Assembly: GCA_020465985.1 (NCBI GenBank)
Contig: JAANYP010004774.1
Span: forward strand, 62,001 to 126,000
Origin: Centrapalus pauciflorus
Taxonomy: Eukaryota; Streptophyta; Magnoliopsida; Asterales; Asteraceae
Direction of reading: 5' to 3'
Length of the DNA: 64,000 nt
This document shows, piece by piece, positions 54,228-64,000 of the stretch. Below the pieces are notes generated by a model. It was not told the DNA's origin. It ran no database searches and was given only the letters and a program-made list of their open reading frames with translations. Position numbers and translations under genes: made by a program. The first letter of the stretch is position 1; every line of letters begins with the position of its first letter.

Positions 54228-54790
54228 ATTTTTTGCATAAAAAACCCTAAAGTTGGAGACTTTTTCGATTAAAACCCTTAACTGGTTTTTTTTCCTCACC
54301 TCTAAGGCTCTAACCAACAGTCGCATTCATCTCCTCTCTTCTCTCACATCCGGCAACTCGGATGACTCCATCCCTTTTTTTTTGTTCAATGTTATTTATT
54401 TTATGTATGTATGTTCGATTGACTTTTGTCATTTAATCTTGAATTTCAACAGTATTTGTGTCGATGGAATCGATTTCGTTTTGTGTTCACAAGTCACATT
54501 TTAGATACAATTTTATTTTCGATTTCCTTTATCTATGTTGCCTTTTAGCTTCTGAATATGATCAGCCAGGACAATGAAGTTCGCTAGGGGTTTCATCGAA
54601 TAACGTGTTCTTTGTTTAATAAATAAAATTTTAATAAATTTCCACGTCATCAAAATGCACTCGGTGAGAAAACCTCAGTTTTAATGATTTTTGTTGGTCG
54701 GATGTTTTTTGTGTACTAAAAAATGTTTTGGGGTTTTAATTGAAAAATCAAAACAAGTTGAGTGTTTTTTACACAAAAATCTTATAAAAA
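54228..54790. mobile_element. Inverted-repeat MITE related to the 46739-47763 pair
   Basis: Left TTTTTTGCATAAAAAACCCT, then TTTCGATTAAAACCC; right GGGGTTTTAATTGAAAAATC, GAGTGTTTTTTACAC. The layout (a poly-T/CCCC end, a GATTAAAACCCC block near each end) follows the 46739 family, but the interior differs. The frame at 54253-54504 is chance. No clean target duplication. Confidence 0.5.
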
Positions 54791-56400
54791 AAATTTACAG
54801 GTCATCAAGTTAGCTAGTTGAAAGTCATATATATATATATATTTTTTTTGGAAAAAACCTAAATTTAAAGGGTTTTAGTTGGTTAGAAGTCTTTTTTGTA
54901 ATGAAAAATTGTTGAGAGTTTAATCGTAAATGTCATCCAACTTAGGGTTTTTTTTTGCATAAATTCTCATAATATTTAATCAAAACTAAGTTAATACTCA
55001 CGTAATAATATATAAACAATAATAATAAATTAGTGTTTCTAAATTTGGTTAAACGATAATTAAATTAGTAAAGTTAATATTTAATAGAATGAATTTGATT
55101 TGATTTAAATTTAAATTTAAATTAGATTATAGTAAAACGATATGATAATTAAAAAAATGGCAAGTGACAAATTAAAAGAAATGATGATGATGACAAATGA
55201 CAAGTTTTTACTCATTTAAAATTATTTATAGATATAAACTTAAATTAAAAACTACAAGTTTATGGTTATAACATAGGTTTATATTTTATTTAATATAATG
55301 TTTTATTAACTCTAACTGTTATCTAAATTTTAGTTTATTTATATTGTTGATTTTTCTTTGTTTATTAATAGTTTATCAAGTTTATGGTTGACATATAGAA
55401 AGTAGGCAACAGCTCAGCTCCAGAATCGTTCGAACCTGAAAAAACAAAACAATGTCCAGAGTTAAGAATTCAGATTCCGCTTAAAAACAAGTTGGTCCGG
55501 TCCGATTCTGGTTTTCTTTGAGTTTAAAAAGAAATATGTAAAATTGAATCGAACCAAACTGCACCTGGTATTTACAAAACTGATATAAAGAAATTATAAA
55601 ACCGAGCCCGAGAAAAAACGGTCCAGTCTAGTTTCGATTCAGTTTGGGTAAAGTGAGTTTTTTTTTTTGGGTTAGCAGACTATATGTGTTCATCATGTAT
55701 CTATTTGAGGTTTTTTCCTTTCTTTGTTTTTGTCTCCTTGGAGACAAGTTAGGGTTCTTCTTTTTAAATTTGGTGAAAATAAAATTAGTCTTTCAAAAAA
55801 AAGAATGTAAAGAAATCATTTAATTGTTACAGTATGCTGTATTCATCAAACTATTAATGTTATATGATGATCATCCAATTTTTAGTTGATTGTAGAATAT
55901 AAAATTATGATATCTACTACATCAATATTATGCATTCAGTTCATACTTTCATTTATAATTTAGAAACTCTGATAATTAAGCTCTTTAACAATTACACACA
56001 CAAGATCTTTTATAAATACTTTATTCGTTGTGAACAAACACAAATGGCTTTGAACTCTTCTATTGACCTATGAATCTCGTTGGATATTATGAATTTTATT
56101 GAATCCTTGAATTTATCGGATGTTATGAATCTTGTTACATACGCTGCTACGAACTTACTTCAAGGGTTCCAAATAAGTGTTTTATCTTCAAGCATTAGTG
56201 AACTACGGGAACCAATAATGCATAACAATGATACAATGGTAATATTGGAAAATTAATTTCATGTACTTTTTAAAATAAAATTAAAGTTAATTAGATATTA
56301 AAATTAAATTAGAATCTCTAAAATTAAGGTAGATTGTTAGTAGTTTTGGAAACCATTTTGAAATCATTATTGATTGGTTGGACTTCCAAAAACATGAATA
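54791..56400. other. Mixed unassigned sequence
   Basis: 54830-54970 repeats end-like motifs of the preceding MITE. 54980-55260 resembles a decayed minus-strand Helitron (ACAAGTTTTTACTCATTTAA near 55205). 55420-55650 is rich in CCGGTCCGATTC and AACCGAG units like those of GGTTCGG-type hAT MITEs, without clear ends. No gene recognised. Confidence 0.4.
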
Positions 56401-56559
56401 CCCCTTCTTCTCTCACCTTTTTGTGAGTTTGTATTCTCCTCTAAGAGAGAATTCCAACGATATAAAGAACGTCCAAAACGAAGCTAAGATGAATGAGATA
56501 TCGATGCTCAAAGTTTGGTGTTTGGAATGAATGAAACTCTTTCTAGTGGGAGAACTTGA

Positions 56560-56602
56560 GTCCCACATAGGAAGGAAGATGGAAACCAAAGTGGTTTTAT
56601 AA
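56560..56602 (+). promoter_or_regulatory. Possible snRNA-type promoter (USE plus TATA)
   Basis: GTCCCACATAG at 56560-56570 is one base off the plant upstream sequence element RTCCCACATCG, and TATAA follows at 56598-56602, 27 nt later, near the spacing used for RNA polymerase III snRNA genes. No snRNA sequence follows, so it may be a relic or part of a mobile element. Confidence 0.35.
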
Positions 56603-56664
56603 GGAGGAGTGTTTAAAGTCATAACAAGATTGTTTGTGGTTTTACTCCAATGCCTACCCGCGCG

Positions 56665-56894
56665 CAGGGGGGGTGCAAATCCACTGAACTCGTGTGCGCC
56701 AGCACCTGCGGACACGAATGCAGCTCCGAAAATCAGGGCTCCTGCGAGGCAGCCTTTTTACTCCGAGTGAGAGCTGACGGGTCGAACTTTAAAAATCATG
56801 GGGGTCAAAATTTTTTTAGCTATATAATATCCCGTAAATTTAAAAATTTATCGGGGTCGATTGACCCCATGCCTAAAGTGTGGGTCCGCCCCTG
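56665..56894. mobile_element. hAT-like fragment with CAGGGG ends
   Basis: Starts CAGGGGGGGTGC and ends GTGGGTCCGCCCCTG; the right end, read inversely (CAGGGGCGGACCCAC), is the common hAT-type terminus of plants. GGGGTCGATTGACCCC near 56860 is a palindrome. Flanking 8-mers do not match, so the left end is doubtful. Confidence 0.38.
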
Positions 56895-56935
56895 CCTTTC
56901 CTTCTCTATCCTTTTTTTCTCTAAAAAAACTCCAT

Positions 56936-58226
<1,291 letters not shown>

Positions 58227-60479
58227 AGAATATCGTTCAAAAGATTAATCTAGTACATGTCAACATAATCAAGTCATGAATATTTATTTTATTTTCTCTT
58301 GACCATGTTAATGGAATATTACTAAGTAGAAAGGTTAATTTTAACAATATTATTTTACAAACAAACTAATAAATATGAGAATTAATGGCTAAAATTTCAT
58401 TACATACGAGAGAATTTATTAAAATTTCATGAAAAACAATACTACTCGTTTCGTTTTACTTCTTTAATTGAGATAAGAGGTAATATGAAAATATGTATGA
58501 TAAAAAATTGATGATGACTAGTTAAACAACTTTTAAGATCATTTATAACTATAAACAAAAAATATAAACTTGATTATATTAATGATAAAATTTAAATAAA
58601 GTAACTATTAATGATAAATATACAAAAAATCATGACTGCTTTTGACAATCAATCATTTTAAAACAGGTAGAGACTTATACATAACAAAAAAAAATTTATA
58701 TACAACAGTTATATTATAAAATGATCGTGCTATCTTTGAAAATATTTTTAAATACTTATATGATAAAAAAACTACTAATGAAAATATCATTATTAATAAA
58801 TAAGTATTATATATGACAAAATATTATTGAATTGAAATTATATCCTTTTACGTTATATTCTTGAGGGTGAAAAAAAAATAAAAGAAAGAAAAGTAAAAAA
58901 AAATAGATATTTTCTTTTACTTGGATTCTTCTCACGTTTGGAAAAAAAAATTATAAAGAAAGTGCACTACAATTTTATTACTTTTCATTTCCTTAAAAAC
59001 CAAAAGAAAAGAAAGAACAAATAAGTGATGCGTGTGAGTCACCAACAGGAACAATAATCGAGGTGAGAGGTGATAGAAGATAACCCTACGAAATAATTAA
59101 ATAAATACTCATTAGTCCTTCCCCTCCTAATTGTTTTTCTTATATATTATATTTATTTATAGGTTTTCATATAAAATAAATAGAATTTTCTGATTAGAAA
59201 ACATTGTTGTTTGATTGAATAATTGTTTGACATCGACAAATGTTGTTTTACAAGATTAGTTGTATTTTAGAGCCGAAACATTAATAATAATAGGCTTTTA
59301 AAAAAGTTATAGTTTTAGTTTAATAACTGTAACATTAACATTTAGTATTAAATGACATAAACAAATATAAATATTAAATAAAATCGTAATTTATGATTAT
59401 TAAGAACGTAAATATTTAAATTTATTTGACAAAAACTTCTCTTTTTTCTGAAAACTATTGAGGTAGCTTTTGATGAAATAATTTGTATCTCTGAATCAAT
59501 ATCTCAAGTTAATGTGTGCGTAAACAAACAAAATATGAAACTATTAAAACCTCTTTATAGCTTTACCATAGACGTCTCTTATATGCAACATTCACATTGT
59601 AAAAGAATGTTTAAAAATCATATTATAATATCATATACACCCTTTTTATCATTTCTATAAGTTACGTCATCGTATCTACAATTCTAATCAATTTAAATAT
59701 AAATAATAAAAATATAAAACAAACATATCTGGATATAAAACTACATCATAAAAGAATATACAGTTTGCTTTGGTTTTTTTTATCAATAATCAAAGCCAAA
59801 CAAAAAAAATTCGGTTTTCTATATTTCGAAAATATGAGTCGGTATTTTACGATTTGATTTTCGGTTTTTATCCATTTTGTAAAATCATTGTTAATATATA
59901 CACACTAATTATATTATACATATACATATAAACATGCTTTGTATAGTAGAATCAGAATAAAATGAAAATCACATATTTCGCAGAATACTGGAAGTATAAT
60001 TCCAAACGATAAATCTTTCACTTTTGTTTACATAACATTATAAGTGTATAACTTTGTTTCTTATGTTTTTATCAAGTAAAATTGTCAAAAAAAAAAAAAA
60101 AAATTCTTGTGAATAATTGAGATTACGTGAATGTTAATCGTTCACACATTCATTTTGAGTGGTATATCCGGGACACTACGAAAAAGTGATACTTGTTGTA
60201 ACTTTATAATTTATGTTCGTTATACTTATACACACATATATACAATAATTCATTTTTGAAACCGAAAATGAAACCAAACCGGAAGAACTGGTTTTTCAAA
60301 ACTAAATCGATGGTTTACAATCTACACATCTCTAATATAGATAAGCGGGTAGTATTCAAACCCTTAAAGTAGATTTGACACGTGTCAGATTATAAAATAT
60401 AATATATATTAATACACAAAAAGCATTTGTTTAAAAAAAAAATACTGTGAGCTTGATAGCATTTAGGGAGAGATGTCAC
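58227..60479. other. AT-rich sequence without recognised genes
   Basis: Only scattered motifs: ACGACAAATG and poly-purine stretches near 58870-58950, and TTCGGTTTTC and AACCGAAAATGAAACC units at 59760-59880 and 60255-60320 that look like ends of a GGTT-rich MITE. No frame above chance. Confidence 0.4.
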
Positions 60480-60781
60480 TAGGTGTGAGCGACGGGTATC
60501 ATTTTCCGAATCCGAACCGGTACCGAACCGGTACCGGTACCGACCGTTACCGAATTAATATATTCGGTTCGGTATTCGGTTTTTAAATTAGCTAAAATTC
60601 GGTATTTGGTACTCTCGGTTCGGTATTCGGTTTTAAATTAGCTAAAATTCATTCGGGACCGAACCGGCACCATATAAAATTATACGGTCCGGTATTCAGT
60701 TATTTCAAAACTAATAATTCGGTTTCGGTATTTTCGGGATCGATACCGGTTCGGTTCGGTCCGGTACCGAGCTCACCCCTA
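60480..60781. mobile_element. hAT MITE with 8-bp target duplication
   Basis: Starts TAGGTGTGAGCGACGGGTAT and ends CCGAGCTCACCCCTA, flanked by GATGTCAC at 60472-60479 and 60782-60789. The interior is dense in ACCGGTACCG, TTCGGTTCGG units, many of them palindromic. Ends and duplication length fit hAT. Confidence 0.93.
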
Positions 60782-60789
60782 GATGTCAC

Positions 60790-61015
60790 CATAAAAAACA
60801 ATATTAATTTCAAACTATAAATAGAATTAGATAACTATCTCCGACAACCTCTTTTTACATGTCATCACACATTACATTAAAAATTTTAATACCCATATAT
60901 GTATGTTTTTATTTTATAATATCTTAAATTGTATATATTAAATTTGACCGTCCAACAAACTCCATTCAGTCAATTATGACCAGGTCATCTTAAATGATAT
61001 ATAAATAGGTTATTC
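60790..61015. other. Short AT-rich stretch
   Basis: Nothing recognised. Confidence 0.4.
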
Positions 61016-61024
61016 ATTAATTTG

Positions 61025-61168
61025 GCCTGGCGGTAAGAGGGTGTAGTTGTAAGCGAGAGGTCACGGGTTCGATACTCGTCGGAGGCAAGTTGAAATTTAG
61101 GTGTAGTAAGTAAATCTGGTGGTAAAGGAGTAGTTTAGGAGTAGTATAGTTGCCGTTCAAAAAAAAAA
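61025..61168 (+). mobile_element. SINE with 9-bp target duplication
   Basis: GCCTGGCGGTAAGAGGG is the A-box region and ACGGGTTCGATACTCG the B box (GGTTCGA) about 35 bases on. AGGCAAGTTGAAATTTAGG and AGTAAGTAAATCTGG follow, then CGTTCAAAAAAAAA. The target duplication ATTAATTTG flanks it (61016-61024 and 61169-61177). About 144 bp. tRNA-derived, transcribed by RNA polymerase III, moved by a LINE by inference. Confidence 0.92.
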
Positions 61169-61177
61169 ATTAATTTG

Positions 61178-62227
61178 ATTATCCTGTTTATATTTTAACA
61201 ATTAATTTATGTTTTTCTATTATTTCATAACATATATCACAGAATTAAAATTCTTTTTAATAGAAAACATATCAACAAGCCACCGGATGTGTAGCACAAC
61301 TTAAAATGGTACTGGTAAATTTGATCTTACTTATAACAAATGTCTAAAGTTTGAGGTGGAGGAGCGACAAAACTGCTCCATTAAAGTCTCCAGACCTTCT
61401 AGAGTCTAGTGTTGTGTTACTGCCCTCTCACGTGATGAGTTTGGGATGACCTGACATGAGCTATTATATCGACCTTTTGATCCTATTTAACTATATCTAT
61501 AATCTATATTCTATAAATACCAATAAATAAATAAATAATGTCATTTGTCATTTTCTCTTATAATTTGACACTTGTTGTCTTAACAATTGTCATTTCATTG
61601 ACTGTATCTTAATTATTATTTAAATTTCAATTCAAAACAATTCACATCTACGAAAATATAATTTAACTAATTTGATAACTAATTAACCAAAATTTTATTA
61701 ACTCTAATATATTATTATAATTTTTTTTAAATCTTACATATATTTATTTTTTTAATTATTTTTAGTCGAGACACACACACACACATATATAAGTGTATGT
61801 GTGTGTATGTATATGTATCTATGTATATGAGTGTGTATAAAGTGGATCAAATAAGGACTGCCCTTAAAATGAAGATGATAGGAACCAATAATAATACGAC
61901 ATGTCATCCATTATGTCATTTAATATAATCACACTCTCTCTCTTCAAACAATAACTCTCTTAATTCAACGGATAAAGAATCACATACTAACGTGATTCAA
62001 TGTGTATTATGAACCACGATTGTTGATTGTGTAAATCATTAGTAATGAATCACATGTTTTGTACTGATTGTGAACCATTTGATGTGAATCACACATGTTT
62101 GAATCGTGAATAACATTGTATCGATTGTGAGTCATCGATGGTGTTATGAATTATAACGGTCGTGTATCACCGATGATATTTTATATATTAAGTAAGTTTG
62201 ATAACATTAGTAAACTTCATATTTATA
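61178..62227. other. Unassigned sequence with a (CA)n/(TG)n patch
   Basis: CACACACACACACACA at about 61771 and GTGTGTG at about 61798 form a short hairpin-prone patch. 61970-62190 repeats GTGAATCA, GATTGTGAACCA-type units in both orientations and may be a MITE; ends not fixed. No gene. Confidence 0.4.
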
Positions 62228-63522
62228 TCTATATATATTAATAAAAGAAACATTTTATGCCACGTATCACTACCTCATTCATCTAAAATTTTGATTTCCC
62301 GACTTTTTTCTATAATTAGATTTTTAATTTAACTAATTTATTGTTTTCTTTAAAAGAAAATGAAATCTAATTCAAATACTTTCATATTTTATCCTTGTAA
62401 TTAAAAAAAGAAATACTTTAAACATTCTAAGACTAATCTAAATTTACATTTAAGATAAAAAAAAAGTTGATATTTTAATTAAATTATAATTAAAGCATAT
62501 ATTATATTACAAATATAATATCTTCTCGGTATAAAAAAATCAATTATGATCCATGACTTGTAATTTGAGAATTCATATTTATTTATTTACAATATATTAA
62601 ACGGTCAAATTGTACATTAAATATTTTAATTAAAGGTTAGTGTTAATGTTATTTTTTATAAACTGAATTTAGAATACATATTTTGAGTTTTTCTTATTTA
62701 GAAAAAAATAGTTGATCTTATTGTATTAATAATTAAATAATAATAGATTCTTTTGAAATTTATGTTTGGACAGTTTAATGTTTATACGTTTAAATTTAAA
62801 TCAAGCACACATTTTCTTATATTTTTTATATTGAACTAATCTCACATGCGTATAAAAAAAATAAAATTAAGTATGTGTTAAAAGTTTATGGAAATTTTTT
62901 TATGACATCCTACATTCATAGTATACAATATGATATAGTTGAGAAACATTATAAATGTTTAAGTTGAATTGAAATTTTGATAAACTAGATATATGTTTAT
63001 ATTACATGTATATAACAATTGTGTATTTTTTTATAAGTTTATATTCACAAAAAAATAATTAGTTTTTTTTAATACTCATTTAACACCAAATGTCACGTGT
63101 CACCTCCACATTTCATCAGAAAAAATTAATACAACATATTATTATAAAAAAATGATAAAAAATTAATACAACATATCATTATAAAAAAAAAAAGATATAC
63201 AATTTATCATTTTTATAAAGACAAATACATTCTATTATTTTTAATCTATGATAAAAGATAAGTAAAATTATTATTTTTAAAAAGATAAATAACTTTATTG
63301 TTTTTAGTCTATAAAGATTAATTTGTAATGAAATATATTATATTACATATAAACTAAAATTTTAATTTATATCAAATAAAATATTAAATTAAAAATAAAC
63401 TTTAAAAAAAATTACTGAGGAATAAAAATAGTATTAAAGATATGTATTGTTTTTACTTATATGCATTTCATATAAATAAATTTTATTAAAAATATCCACG
63501 TATTACGTGAGTCAAAAACTAG
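62228..63522 (+). mobile_element. Helitron, 1295 bp
   Basis: Starts TCTATATATATTAATAAAAG after A, then CCACGTATCACTACC. Ends CCACGTATTACGTGAG, TCAAAAACTAG before T. Interior AT-rich with no Rep/helicase, so non-autonomous. Confidence 0.82.
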
Positions 63523-63866
63523 TATATTACTAATTGATGATATTTTATATATTAAGAAGTTTGATAAACTTCATATATATTAACAAATTAATTGTATTTT
63601 CTAAAATTAACATTAGTAAAAAATTTTAGATATGTCTAGAACTAAATTCATACATTTTCAGTTCACTAATAAAGGATGCCTTTTAAAAAAAAGTAGAGTA
63701 AAATGATGGTTTCTGAGTTGTTTGTTTTATATTTTGTTTTTACATATATGATTACTAGTTTATTTACTTACGTATATATTTATTAATTATAGATAGGTAA
63801 TTACAGTTTATATTTATTTATTATTTTTAAAACTATAAATGTCACGTATCGGTTCATGGTGATGAC
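63523..63866. other. AT-rich stretch without genes
   Basis: Nothing recognised. Confidence 0.4.
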
Positions 63867-64000
63867 TAGGGCCATAAACGAACCGAACGAACACGAAAAA
63901 ACATATGTTCTTGTTCGTTTGTTAACTTTAGTCGAATAAATAAACGAACACGAGCATAAACGAACGAGAGATTTTCTGTTCATGTTCGTCCGTTAAAAGA
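63867..64000. mobile_element. hAT-like MITE, left end only, runs off the right edge
   Basis: TAGGGCCATAAACGAACCG followed by repeated GAACACGAA, TTCGTTTG and ACGAACGAG units looks like the left end of a TAGGG-type hAT MITE. The right end is outside the window. Confidence 0.5.

Noticed and set aside
61016..61177. tRNA gene at the A/B boxes
   Set aside because: No acceptor stem or anticodon arm; the target duplication and A tail show a SINE.

Overview
The window is nuclear DNA from a flowering plant, most likely a eudicot. It is very AT-rich and has long (TA)n microsatellites. It contains plant-type CACTA, hAT, PIF/Harbinger, Stowaway, Helitron, SINE, LINE and LTR/TRIM elements. Host sequences include a glycine-rich RNA-binding protein gene, a broken MLO gene and a small spliced gene with transposon-filled introns. 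I cannot name the species from the sequence. Most open frames here are chance frames in AT-rich or repeat DNA and are left out.

Layout. 1-4044: the 3' end of a CACTA element with a five-copy 171-bp array sits in an exon of an MLO-like pseudogene on the + strand, and a 997-bp TRIM retrotransposon sits in a later exon of the same gene. 4045-11230: fragments of CACTA elements, a tandem segmental duplication (4738-6340 and 6643-9540), a PIF-like insertion carrying a 529-bp tract with a single G, and a decayed TNP2 transposase on the - strand. 11230-15100: LTR-like and MITE sequence with few gene signals. 15100-22500: a minus-strand region with a three-exon gene for a predicted 115-aa protein. Its introns hold a hAT element, an LTR fragment, MITEs and a Helitron, and a second exon pair lies just downstream. 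22600-30600: a 1.5-kb palindrome followed by a chain of elements placed between (TA)n tracts, all with GGTTC-like inverted termini. 29600-42400: a foldback MITE family. One copy is split by a 6.2-kb CACTA element, which is itself split by a PIF/Harbinger element; the CACTA interior holds fragments that look captured from host genes. 42400-51050: a large inverted-repeat element containing a solo-LTR-like insertion, tandem palindromic MITEs, a SINE and several Helitrons. 51700-52710: the only clearly intact gene, a class IVa glycine-rich RNA-binding protein with a clock-type promoter. 53100-64000: Helitrons, more (TA)n-linked elements, a hAT MITE and a second SINE.

How it fits together. The host genes are small islands in a nest of transposons. 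Target-site duplications let many insertions be placed exactly and ordered in time. The strongest biological signals are the promoter of the RNA-binding protein gene (two perfect evening elements, an ACACGTGT box, a telo box and a TATA box), the serial break-up of the MLO gene, a hAT insertion exactly at a splice junction, and the family of (TA)n-embedded elements.
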